Source: Aquabacterium soli
Lineage (GTDB): Bacteria > Pseudomonadota > Gammaproteobacteria > Burkholderiales > Burkholderiaceae_C
Direction of reading: 5' to 3'
DNA: 64,000 nt
NCBI RefSeq assembly: GCF_003933735.1
Contig: NZ_RSED01000001.1
Location: forward strand, 186,001-250,000
This document shows positions 9,080 to 16,455 of the stretch, one piece after another; position 1 is the stretch's first letter; every line of letters begins with the position of its first letter. The notes below the pieces were generated by a model that was given only the letters and a program-made list of their open reading frames with translations, was not told where the DNA came from and searched no databases. The position numbers and the translations under genes are program-made.

Positions 9080-9805
9080 TTAGAGGCCGGCTCCGAGCCA
9101 CTGTGCCGTCAGCGACGGCCGATTGCGCGCACCAAAGCGCCGGTACAGCGAGGTCACATACTGGTGCGCTGTGTTGGTGCTCAGGTTCAGTTCTGCGGCA
9201 ATCTGCTTCTCGGAAAGCCCCGTGAGCAACAGCAGCAGCACCTTGCGCTGGTGGGGGGGCAGCGGCCCTGTGGCCAGGGTCGGGCCATGGCTGAGCGTGA
9301 GCCAGTTCAGCCAGCGGGACAGCCCGGCGAGGGCCAGCTCCAGCGTGGCGCGGTGGGCTTCGGTGAAGGCGTCGGCGCCCTGCGTGCGCATCAGGTGGAA
9401 ATGCATGCGCATGCCGCCGCGCATCGGCAAGGTCAGGGACAACTCCGGCCCGGTCAGCTCGGTGGATGGCTGCTGGAGATTCCAGAACACCTGGGACGCC
9501 ACGCACACCGTGCTGCCAGGCTGCGACGATGCCAGCAACTCCCAGCGGATGCCGTCTGCCCCAAGGACATGCGACAGGCGCTGCAGCAGGTGCAGCAGGC
9601 CGGCGTCGACTTCGTGGGCGGACAGATCCTGGATCTCCTGCCACAGACGCGGCAGGTGCAGGTTGGCGAGCGGGGGCTGCTCCTGTCGGTTGTCGAAAGC
9701 AGAGGCCAGCGCGACACGGCGCACGGGACGGCGCTGGACATTGCCCCACAGGGCGACGGTGTCGTCATCCTGCTGGGGAAGATGTGATGCGTGGCTGGGC
9801 AGCAT
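9080..9805 (-). CDS. LuxR-type HTH transcriptional regulator
   Basis: DNA-binding regulator of 241 residues from ATG 9805, chosen because AAGGAG stands 7 bases upstream; upstream in-frame ATGs lack such a site. The C-terminal 60 residues form a LuxR/GerE helix-turn-helix (LTGLSEKQIAAELNLSTNTAHQYVTSLYRRF). The N-terminal about 170 residues are not a receiver domain (no Asp phosphoacceptor) and resemble a GAF/PAS-like sensor only loosely; the ligand is unknown. It is divergent from the response regulator at 10007 with about 200 bp between starts. Its stop codon abuts a CCCCTAG dyad that precedes the lipoprotein gene. Control of the neighbouring TPS and lipoprotein genes is inference from position. 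Confidence 0.88.
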   Translation of the reverse strand: MLPSHASHLPQQDDDTVALWGNVQRRPVRRVALASAFDNRQEQPPLANLHLPRLWQEIQDLSAHEVDAGLLHLLQRLSHVLGADGIRWELLASSQPGSTVCVASQVFWNLQQPSTELTGPELSLTLPMRGGMRMHFHLMRTQGADAFTEAHRATLELALAGLSRWLNWLTLSHGPTLATGPLPPHQRKVLLLLLTGLSEKQIAAELNLSTNTAHQYVTSLYRRFGARNRPSLTAQWLGAGL

Positions 9806-10006
9806 GGTGGGCTCCTTGAATTTGTCCGGCATGGTGCCCCAGCCCATCCGTCCATGCAACCGTACGAAAGGACGGATACCTATTGTGTAGTGTGTAAATC
9901 TCACAGGCTGGGGAGCGCATTGCGGATCATGAACAGGATCGGGTTCTCCTGCACCCGGCCGTTGGTACGGATGCGGCGCCCGCTGTCACTGTGGGATCAT
10001 CTTTCC

Positions 10007-10606
10007 ATGTACACACTGCTTTTCGTGGACGACCATCCGCTTTACAGGGAAGGCGTCCGCCGGGCGCTGAGCGACGCCACGCCCGACCTGCGCATCTTGC
10101 TGGCCGATGGCCATGCGTCGGCCTTGCAGGTGTTGTCAGCCGACCAGGACATCGACCTGTGCCTGTCGGATTTTCAGTTGCCCGATGGCGATGGGCTGGC
10201 GCTGCTGGGGCAGGTGGCGCGCAGGCATCCCACGGTGGCGCGGGGGCTGCTGTGTGGCGCCCCCGATCCTGCCATGGCCCGCCAGGCGCAGGTGCTGGGC
10301 TGTGTGGCCTGCCTGTCCAAGGACCGGGACATCGCCTCGCTGGGCGAAGCGCTGCGCAGCCTGTTCGAGGGCGGTTCGGTGTACGACGTGGCGCCAGCCG
10401 CGGAACTGTCCGTCGTCAGCCTGTCTGACAAGCGCAAGGAGATCCTGCGGCTGGCGGCCAAGGGCCTGTCCAACAAGGAGATCTCCGCCCTGGTGGGCAT
10501 CTCGGAGCGCACCGTCAAGGACCACTGGTCCTACATCTTCGAGCAGATGGGTGTGAGCAACCGCACCGAGGCCGTCAGCCAGGCGCTGCGTGAGCGCCTG
10601 CTGTGA
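10007..10606 (+). CDS. NarL/FixJ-family response regulator
   Basis: Two-component output protein of 199 residues. The receiver domain (1-115) has the acidic pair D8/D9 (LLFVDDHP), phosphoacceptor D55 (LCLSDFQLPDGDG) and Lys105 (CLSKD). A LuxR-type HTH occupies 137-199 (GLSNKEISALVGISERTVKDHW). ATG 10007 was chosen because the receiver fold begins immediately after it; upstream in-frame sequence is not domain-like. The kinase gene begins 11 bp after its stop, so the two form an operon and a cognate pair. Targets are unknown; the divergent LuxR gene and the palindrome-bearing TPS genes are candidates. Confidence 0.92.
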   Translation: MYTLLFVDDHPLYREGVRRALSDATPDLRILLADGHASALQVLSADQDIDLCLSDFQLPDGDGLALLGQVARRHPTVARGLLCGAPDPAMARQAQVLGCVACLSKDRDIASLGEALRSLFEGGSVYDVAPAAELSVVSLSDKRKEILRLAAKGLSNKEISALVGISERTVKDHWSYIFEQMGVSNRTEAVSQALRERLL

Positions 10607-10616
10607 GGCTCCCGGC

Positions 10617-12404
10617 ATGATGGACCAGGCTGAGGACCGCGCCCGCCGACTGCGCGCCGAGCAGGTGGCGCTGGCCTACCGCGGTGCACGCGGCGCCGGC
10701 CTGCTGGCGGGGCTGATCCTGTTGACCGCCCTGGCCAATTCACTGGCCTTGTGGGACATGGTGGTGCACGAGCGGGTGGTGTTGTGGCTGGCCGTGATGC
10801 TGGTGATCCAGGGTGCCGGCCTGTGGCTGCACCGCACCTATGCGCGCTACGCGTCCACCCACGCCGTGCGTGATGGGCAGGTGCGTCGGTGGGGGCACCT
10901 GAAGGTGGCACAGGCCGGGGCCCTGGGATTGGGCTGGAGCCTGGGCCTGGTCCTGCTGCATGACCCGGGCAACCTGTACACGCTGCTGTACCCCGTGTTC
11001 GGCATCGTGGCGGTGGCGGCTGGCAGTGCCGTCCTGTACACCACGCTCATCGCCAGCCTGTATGCCTTTCTGGCGGGCAGCCTGCTGCCGTCGGTGCTGT
11101 ACCTGCTGTGGCTGCCAGACGCCTATTCCAGTTACGTGGCCTTTGGGCTGACGATGCTGGGCGGCTTCCTGGTGGTGTCGGCCCGGCAGACGGAGCGGGC
11201 GCTGCGCACGGCGCTGGACATGCGCCTGACGGCGGCAGACCTGCTCGAGCACGAGCGCCACCTGGTGGCCAAGGCCGAGCATGCCGCGGCAGTGACCGAG
11301 CTGGCCGCGGCCGAGAAGACCCGCTTCTGGAGTGCGGCCAGCCACGACCTCAAGCAGCCGCTGCACGCCCTGGGCCTGTACAGCGCGCTGCTGCGCAAGG
11401 ATCCGGCCGAGGTGGAGCGGCGCGAGCTGATCGACCACATCACATCCTGCGTGAGCAGCCTCACGGGGCTGTTCGACGCCATCCTGGGCGTCACCCACGC
11501 GGAGACGGCCCACCGCAACGCCAAGCCGGGGGCCTTTCCGCTGCAGCGCGTGGTCGACCAGGTGCTGATCCAGGTGCGCCCGGGGGCCAGGGCCAAGGGC
11601 CTGTCGGTGCGCAACGTGCCCACCTCGCTGTGGGTGCATGCGGATCCGGCCGTGATCGAGCGCATCCTGGGCAATCTCTTGTCCAACGCCGTGCGCTACA
11701 CCGAAGAGGGGCGCATCCTGGTGGGGGTGCGCCGCCGCCCGGGCGCCTGCTCGCTGGTGGTGGCCGACACGGGCGTGGGGCTGGCCTCGCATGACCAGAG
11801 CCGCATCTTCGACGACTTCTTCCAGGTGAACAACCCCGAGCGCCAGCGCGACAAGGGCTACGGCCTGGGCCTGTCCACCGTGCACCGCCTGTGCGCGGCG
11901 CTGGGCTACGAGATCGAGGTGCAGTCCATCCCCGGCAGAGGCAGCTCATTCGCCGTCACCTTGCCCTTAGACTCTCCATCCGATGCAGAAGAAGTACAAG
12001 AACCAGTGCCCACGCTGGAGGCTGACCTGAACGTCCTGTTCGTCGAGGACGACCCGCTGGTGCGCGACGCCATGAACCGCCTGCTCAAGGACTGGGGTGT
12101 GCGCGTGAGCATGTGCGCCTGCGGCGACGAGGCCCTGGCCATCCTGAGCCAGGAGTTCGACAAGCGCTGGCATGTGCTGCTCGATCATCAACTGGCCGAC
12201 AACGAGACCGGCCTGCAGGTGGCCGACCGCATCCGCGCGATCATCGGCGAAGGCCCGGTCATCTCACTGGTCACCGGCGAGGTGGATGCCGCGGTGGACC
12301 GGGGCGCCGCCGAGCGCGGCATTTCGGTGCTGCGCAAGCCGCTCAAGCCCATCCGCCTGCGCGCCTTGCTGCGCTCGCATCACCTGGGCGAAGAGGTGCT
12401 CTGA
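10617..12404 (+). CDS. Membrane-bound hybrid sensor histidine kinase with C-terminal receiver
   Basis: 595 residues from ATG 10617 (GAGG about 8 bases upstream; an earlier ATG at 10590 overlaps the regulator gene). Residues about 25-190 contain some six hydrophobic helices with little periplasmic sequence, suggesting sensing within or near the membrane. A short coiled coil (about 200-235) leads to a HisKA domain with phospho-accepting His243 in SAASHDLKQPLH. A HATPase domain follows, with N-box NLLSNAVRYTEEG and G-boxes ADTGVGLASH and KGYGLGLSTV. The receiver domain (about 472-590) has LFVEDDP and phosphoacceptor D523 in LLDHQLAD, so phosphorelay or feedback is possible. The partner regulator is immediately upstream; the next gene overlaps the stop codon (TGATG). 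The signal is unknown. Confidence 0.92.
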   Translation: MMDQAEDRARRLRAEQVALAYRGARGAGLLAGLILLTALANSLALWDMVVHERVVLWLAVMLVIQGAGLWLHRTYARYASTHAVRDGQVRRWGHLKVAQAGALGLGWSLGLVLLHDPGNLYTLLYPVFGIVAVAAGSAVLYTTLIASLYAFLAGSLLPSVLYLLWLPDAYSSYVAFGLTMLGGFLVVSARQTERALRTALDMRLTAADLLEHERHLVAKAEHAAAVTELAAAEKTRFWSAASHDLKQPLHALGLYSALLRKDPAEVERRELIDHITSCVSSLTGLFDAILGVTHAETAHRNAKPGAFPLQRVVDQVLIQVRPGARAKGLSVRNVPTSLWVHADPAVIERILGNLLSNAVRYTEEGRILVGVRRRPGACSLVVADTGVGLASHDQSRIFDDFFQVNNPERQRDKGYGLGLSTVHRLCAALGYEIEVQSIPGRGSSFAVTLPLDSPSDAEEVQEPVPTLEADLNVLFVEDDPLVRDAMNRLLKDWGVRVSMCACGDEALAILSQEFDKRWHVLLDHQLADNETGLQVADRIRAIIGEGPVISLVTGEVDAAVDRGAAERGISVLRKPLKPIRLRALLRSHHLGEEVL

Positions 12405-13204
12405 TGGCGGCATTCAACCCCTTCGAGCGCAGCGGCCACTGGCCCGACGCCCTGAGCGCCGCGCAGTGGCTCAAGCAGGGCGCGCCCGTGTCCACCCGCG
12501 ACGACGGCAAGGCCCTGGCGATGGTGCTGGCCAAGCTGGAGGGGCTCTACAAGAAGGTGGATGTGGCCGACCTGCAGCCGCGCCGCAACCAGGTCTTCTC
12601 GACACTGGACGAGCTGGAAGATGCGGAGAAAGGCGCCAAGGCCGCCTACCGCAGCACCGTCGTGCCGCTGATCGCGCAGGCACTGGAGGCCAGGAAGCAG
12701 GCCCTGACCCTGGCCAAGCTGTGCCAGGCCGACCCCAAGGTGCCCAAGCCCGTGGTGGTGCTGGCGGCCCAGATGGCCAAGGCCGCCGACGAGGTGGCCG
12801 AGGCCTTCAAGGACCTCGGAACCATCTTCAGGCCCTTCGATGAGGCACGCAAGACGCTGGTCAAGGCCGACGGCCAGTTGCGCAAGACCTTGCAGCCTCA
12901 CCTGACGGCACTGAACAAGGGGTTGGACCAGTGTCAGAAGAGTCCTTCCCGCGAGCTGTGGGACAAGCTGTGCAAGGGCCCCTGCAACGCCGTGCACAAC
13001 ACCGTGAAGAACGCCCCGCGCCTGAAGGACGCCTTCTGGGGCGTGTGGAAGGTGCATGACGGCGATTCGTTCTCGCACGCCCTGCAGATGGCCGAGAAAT
13101 CCGCCAAGGACGACAAGGCCAGGCAGAAGCTCGAGGACGTCATCGTGCGCATGTGCAAGGAGTTGCGCGGCGAGCTGGGCAAGCTGGACAAGGCCGTGGG
13201 CTGA
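12404..13204 (+). CDS. Hypothetical helical protein translationally coupled to the histidine kinase
   Basis: 266 residues, start ATG 12404 sharing one base with the kinase stop codon, so expression is probably coupled. The protein is soluble-looking, rich in Lys, Ala, Leu and Asp, and predicted helical throughout (KALAMVLAKLEGLYKK, KAADEVAEAFKDLG). It has no signal peptide or membrane segment. Four regions carry Cys (LCQADPK, QCQKSPS, CKGPCNAVH, MCKEL). I recognise no family. The operon position suggests a role linked to the two-component system, while the convergent neighbours are a T6SS-type effector and its candidate immunity gene; neither link is proven. Confidence 0.8.
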   Translation: MAAFNPFERSGHWPDALSAAQWLKQGAPVSTRDDGKALAMVLAKLEGLYKKVDVADLQPRRNQVFSTLDELEDAEKGAKAAYRSTVVPLIAQALEARKQALTLAKLCQADPKVPKPVVVLAAQMAKAADEVAEAFKDLGTIFRPFDEARKTLVKADGQLRKTLQPHLTALNKGLDQCQKSPSRELWDKLCKGPCNAVHNTVKNAPRLKDAFWGVWKVHDGDSFSHALQMAEKSAKDDKARQKLEDVIVRMCKELRGELGKLDKAVG

Positions 13205-13224
13205 GCCACGGGCCGGGCGCTCGA

Positions 13225-13473
13225 TCAGGGGCGCTTCGCCCGCAAGACGAGGGCCAGCACGATGCCGGTGATCACGGCGCCCGCACCGAAGACCAGCAAG
13301 AGCTCGAGATCCGAAGCCGCGCCCGGCGTCTGGCCGCCGAGCAGGTGGTTGAGGGCGGTCCACAGCCGCTCGGACAAGGGCGACAGGCCTGGCAGTGCCA
13401 GCCAGGCCCAGGTGGCCGCGGCGCCCCCCAGCAAACCACCAACGGGCACGACGGCCATGCGTGCCGGGGTCAT
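13225..13473 (-). CDS. Small two-helix membrane protein, candidate immunity protein
   Basis: 82 residues with two hydrophobic segments: about 6-28 (VVPVGGLLGGAAATWAWLAL) and about 57-78 (LELLLVFGAGAVITGIVLAL), joined by a roughly 28-residue loop, with a short basic tail (RAKRP). Its ATG at 13473 overlaps the stop of the upstream effector-like gene by 4 bp, the usual arrangement for a toxin-immunity pair. The effector would act in the periplasm, so a membrane or periplasm-facing protector is plausible, though characterised Tlde1 immunity proteins are periplasmic. The immunity role is inferred from linkage only. Confidence 0.65.
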   Translation of the reverse strand: MTPARMAVVPVGGLLGGAAATWAWLALPGLSPLSERLWTALNHLLGGQTPGAASDLELLLVFGAGAVITGIVLALVLRAKRP

Positions 13474-14063
13474 GTCACGACCACGATGGCATAGGCCATG
13501 GTCCCCTTCAGCTCGGGGATCTCAAATTTGGTGGCCCCCAGCAGCACCTTGCGGATCGCCTCGAAGTCGCTGACCTTGTCGATGGTGATGCAGCCCTTGC
13601 TGATCCCCATCCCGACTTTGGGGTGCAGGCGGAACTCGCCCCGGCGAACCTTGTCGCAAAAGGCCACGTCATCGACGGCGTCGTCCTTGGCATACAGCGC
13701 AAACCATTCGTCCTTGCCGCTGAGTGCATCCCGGATCCAGCCCAGCCGTCCGCCCGACTGCCGGTCCACGATGTAGTAGGTGCCTGGCGGGATCGCGCCC
13801 TCGCTGGCCGTGCAGACGAACTCCTTCTTGTTGACCTTGTCGTTCAGGCCCGAGAAGGCGTCGTAGCCCGTGCCATTGAACGTGAACGTGCTCATGGGCT
13901 TGTCGTTCAGCACGAAGGCGCACGGCGGGAGGGACGTCGGGGGTGGTGGCGTCTTGGCGGCCGCTCCCTGCCGCTGCTGGGCCGCGGCCATGGAGGCCCG
14001 CAGGAAATCGCCCGTCAGCGGGCCCACGATCCGGTTGAAGCCTATCGATTGCTCGCCGCTCAT
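13470..14063 (-). CDS. Tlde1/DUF2778-like L,D-transpeptidase-fold effector (putative type VI secretion toxin)
   Basis: 197 residues, no signal peptide. The C-terminal half carries the catalytic signature of the L,D-transpeptidase fold as found in DUF2778/Tlde1 proteins: H147 in RLHPK, then ISKGCITI with S155 and C158 eight to eleven residues later. The N-terminal part begins FNGTGYDAFSG, typical of this family, preceded by an Ala/Pro linker (AAKTPPPPTS). Tlde1 effectors are delivered by T6SS into the target periplasm, where they cleave or exchange the tetrapeptide D-Ala and damage peptidoglycan; the missing signal peptide fits that route. No T6SS structural gene is in the window, so it would be an orphan effector. 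An endogenous L,D-transpeptidase would need a signal peptide, which is absent. Confidence 0.78.
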   Translation of the reverse strand: MSGEQSIGFNRIVGPLTGDFLRASMAAAQQRQGAAAKTPPPPTSLPPCAFVLNDKPMSTFTFNGTGYDAFSGLNDKVNKKEFVCTASEGAIPPGTYYIVDRQSGGRLGWIRDALSGKDEWFALYAKDDAVDDVAFCDKVRRGEFRLHPKVGMGISKGCITIDKVSDFEAIRKVLLGATKFEIPELKGTMAYAIVVVT

Positions 14064-14079
14064 GTTCGTTCCCTTGGTG

Positions 14080-14892
14080 TCAGATCGCCAGATCGTAATC
14101 CACGATCAGCGGTGCGTGGTCACTGAACCACTGCTCCTTGTAGACCGAGGTCTGGCGTGCCAGCAGCGCCAGCTTGGGCGTGGCCAGCTGGTAGTCGATG
14201 CGCCAGCCCACGTTCTTGGCACGGGCCTGGCCCCGGTTGCTCCACCAGGTGTAGCTCTCGTCGGTGGTGTCCGGGTGCAGGTGGCGGTACACGTCGACCA
14301 GGCGGGCGTTGTTCTCCAGGTGCAGCAGCTTGCTCATCCAGTCGCGCTCCTCGGGCAGGAAGCCGCTGTTCTTCTGGTTGCCCTTCCAGTTCTTCAGGTC
14401 CTGCGCCTGGTGCGCGATGTTGATGTCGCCCACCAGGATGTAGTCGCGCTCGGCCGCCAGGCGCGCCAGGTGCGGCTCGACGATGGCCAGCCAGCGGAAC
14501 TTGGCCTCCTGCCGCTCTTCGGAGCTGGAGCCACTGGGGAAGTAGCTGCTGATGATGGACAACTTGCGGCCGGGCTTGTCGAAGCGCAGCTCCACCCAGC
14601 GCCCTTCGGCGTCGAACTCGCCACTGGCGTCGTGCTCGCCCAGGCCGACCAGCACGTCCGACGGTTCATGCTTGCTGTACAGGCCCACCCCGGAGTAGCC
14701 TTTCTTCTCCGCATGGTGGAAGTGCCCCTGCATGCCGGCGATGGATTCGAACTTGCCGGCGATGTCGGCGGCCTGCGCCTTGAGCTCCTGCACCCCCATA
14801 CAATCGGCCGACAGTCCTTCAGCCCATGGAATGAGGCCCTTGGTGGCCGCCGAGCGGATGCCGTTGAGGTTGAGGGATACCAGTCTGAACAC
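14080..14892 (-). CDS. xth: Exodeoxyribonuclease III
   Basis: AP endonuclease / 3'-5' exonuclease of base-excision repair, 270 residues, full family length. Endonuclease/exonuclease/phosphatase motifs are all present: SLNLNGIRSA at the N-terminus, QELKAQ (metal-binding Glu), GDINIAHQ, GWRIDYQLATP and the terminal SDHAPLIVDY (catalytic Asp-His). It starts with GTG at 14892, only 14 bp from the divergent pyrE ATG. Its Shine-Dalgarno GAG lies in the palindrome between the two genes, so its promoter must lie inside pyrE. Confidence 0.96.
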   Translation of the reverse strand: MFRLVSLNLNGIRSAATKGLIPWAEGLSADCMGVQELKAQAADIAGKFESIAGMQGHFHHAEKKGYSGVGLYSKHEPSDVLVGLGEHDASGEFDAEGRWVELRFDKPGRKLSIISSYFPSGSSSEERQEAKFRWLAIVEPHLARLAAERDYILVGDINIAHQAQDLKNWKGNQKNSGFLPEERDWMSKLLHLENNARLVDVYRHLHPDTTDESYTWWSNRGQARAKNVGWRIDYQLATPKLALLARQTSVYKEQWFSDHAPLIVDYDLAI

Positions 14893-14893
14893 G

Positions 14894-14905
14894 TTGAGAT
14901 CTCAA
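14894..14905. promoter_or_regulatory. 12-bp palindrome serving as ribosome-binding site for both xth and pyrE
   Basis: TTGAGATCTCAA fills almost the entire 14-bp gap between two divergent start codons. Its GAG core lies 8 bases from the pyrE ATG on the + strand and, by symmetry, 8 bases from the xth GTG on the - strand. No other Shine-Dalgarno-like sequence is available to either gene. The dyad could also be a protein-binding site. Confidence 0.6.
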
Positions 14906-14906
14906 G

Positions 14907-15584
14907 ATGACGAACACCCCTACCAGCAACGCCGTGGCCCAGGATTTCGTGGCCTTCGCGGTGCAATCGCAGGTGCTGCGCTTTGGTGAATTCAAGACCA
15001 AGGCCGGCCGCCTGTCGCCCTACTTCTTCAACGCAGGGTTGTTCGACGACGGCGCCAAGCTTGGTCGCCTGGCCGAATTCTATGCACGCCGGCTGCTGGC
15101 GTCCGGGCTGGAGTTCGACATGCTGTTCGGTCCGGCCTACAAGGGCATCACCCTGGCGGCTGCCGTGTCCATCGAGCTGGCGCGCCTGGGCCGCAACGTG
15201 CCTTTCGCCTACAACCGCAAGGAGGCCAAGGACCACGGCGAGGGCGGCACCCTGGTGGGCGCCCCGGTCAAGGGCCGTGTGCTGATCATCGACGATGTGA
15301 TTTCGGCAGGCACCTCGGTGCGCGAGTCCATCGACATGATCACCGCGGCAGGCGCCACGCCCTGCGGCGTGACCATCGCGCTGGACCGCCAGGAGAAAGC
15401 CACTGCGGGCGGCCAGGACGCTGAAGAGAGCGCCGTGCAGCAGGTGGAACAGCGCTACAAACTGCCGGTTGTTTCGATTGCGGCCCTGGCCGACCTGTTG
15501 CACTATCTGGAAACCCAGGCCGATCCGGCCCTGGCCAGTTTCCACCCGGCCGTGCTGACCTACCGCCAGCGCTACGGGGTCTGA
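14907..15584 (+). CDS. pyrE: Orotate phosphoribosyltransferase
   Basis: Transfers ribose-5-phosphate from PRPP to orotate, giving OMP in de novo pyrimidine synthesis. 225 residues. The PRPP-binding signature RVLIIDDVISAGTSVRE spans about 124-140; FGPAYKGITLA (75-84) and the flexible catalytic-loop sequence RKEAKDHGEGG (104-114) are intact. The start ATG 14907 is fixed by the tight divergent gap with xth. A DUF4124 gene follows 44 bp later on the same strand. Confidence 0.97.
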   Translation: MTNTPTSNAVAQDFVAFAVQSQVLRFGEFKTKAGRLSPYFFNAGLFDDGAKLGRLAEFYARRLLASGLEFDMLFGPAYKGITLAAAVSIELARLGRNVPFAYNRKEAKDHGEGGTLVGAPVKGRVLIIDDVISAGTSVRESIDMITAAGATPCGVTIALDRQEKATAGGQDAEESAVQQVEQRYKLPVVSIAALADLLHYLETQADPALASFHPAVLTYRQRYGV

Positions 15585-15628
15585 TCTCCGTCGTCCTTGT
15601 TGTTCATCCCATGCCTGGAGCCGCCTGC

Positions 15629-16372
15629 ATGACCGCAGCCCCGTCCGCCCATCGCGAACCATCCCCCGTCCGGGCAAGGATCGTTGTGGCAGGAGGTTTC
15701 CTGGCCCTGGTGCTGATGTCGCCACTGGTGTTGACGGGTGCCTGGGCTGCCCAGACGATCTACTCGTGCACCGATGCCAATGGCCGCCGGATGACCTCGG
15801 ACCGGCCGATCCAGGAGTGCCTGGACCGCGAGCAGCGCCTGATGAACAAGGATGGCTCGTCACGCAAGGTGATGCCTCCCCGCATGAGCCCCAAGGAGCG
15901 AGCGGCGCAGGAAGATGCCGACCGGCAGAAGGCCCTGGCCGACGCGGCCTACAAGGACGCCGTGCGGCGCGACCGCAACCTGCTGAACCGCTACCCGAAC
16001 GAGGGGGCGCACCGCAGGGCCCGCGAGGCGGCGCTGGATGATGTGCGTGGTGCGATCGCCTCGTCCGAGAAGCGCATCAAGGATCTCCAGGCCGAGCGCA
16101 AGCCGCTGCAGGCCGATGCGGAGTTCTATAAGGGCAAGCCCTTGCCCTTCAAGCTGCGCGGCGCGCTGGAGGACAACACCACCTCGCAGGATGCCCAGCG
16201 CGAGATCATCGAGAACCACCGCTCGGAACTGGGACGCATCAACGCCCTGTACGACGTGGAGCTGGCGCGCCTCAAGAGGCTGTGGGCGGGTGCGGCTCCC
16301 GGGTCCGTTCCGGATGTGCCTGGGGCAACCCAAGGTGGCAGCACCGCCGCCGCACCACCCTCCCGGAAATGA
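15629..16372 (+). CDS. DUF4124 domain-containing exported protein
   Basis: 247 residues from ATG 15629, which has GGAG 8 bases upstream (ATG 15611 is a weaker alternative). A basic N-terminus and hydrophobic core (VVAGGFLALVLMSPLVLTGAWAAQ) form a signal peptide or membrane anchor. The short DUF4124 motif follows (IYSCTDANGRRMTSDRPIQEC), a domain common in Burkholderiales envelope proteins of unknown function. The remainder is charged and helical, likely coiled coil (KRIKDLQAERKPLQAD, AQREIIENHRSELGRINALY). It is downstream of pyrE and convergent with gatB. Role unknown. Confidence 0.88.
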   Translation: MTAAPSAHREPSPVRARIVVAGGFLALVLMSPLVLTGAWAAQTIYSCTDANGRRMTSDRPIQECLDREQRLMNKDGSSRKVMPPRMSPKERAAQEDADRQKALADAAYKDAVRRDRNLLNRYPNEGAHRRAREAALDDVRGAIASSEKRIKDLQAERKPLQADAEFYKGKPLPFKLRGALEDNTTSQDAQREIIENHRSELGRINALYDVELARLKRLWAGAAPGSVPDVPGATQGGSTAAAPPSRK

Positions 16373-16375
16373 CGA

Positions 16376-16441
16376 GGCTGGCGCAAGGGCCAGCCGCTTC
16401 CTGGGCAAGATGATGCTCCAGCCAGGGCCGGGCAGCCCTGG
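16376..16441. terminator. Two hairpins between convergent DUF4124 gene and gatB
   Basis: GGCTGGC (16376-16382) pairs with GCCAGCC (16389-16395) around a 6-nt loop, and CCAGGGC (16422-16428) pairs with GCCCTGG (16435-16441). Both are perfect 7-bp stems in the 83-bp convergent gap. Neither has a long T-run on either strand, so they may be weak or Rho-assisted ends. Confidence 0.45.
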
Positions 16442-16455
16442 CGTGGGTCAGTTCT

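Noticed and set aside
11132-11885. Open frames on the - strand inside the histidine kinase gene
   Set aside because: No motifs; the + strand frame has complete HisKA, HATPase and receiver motifs.
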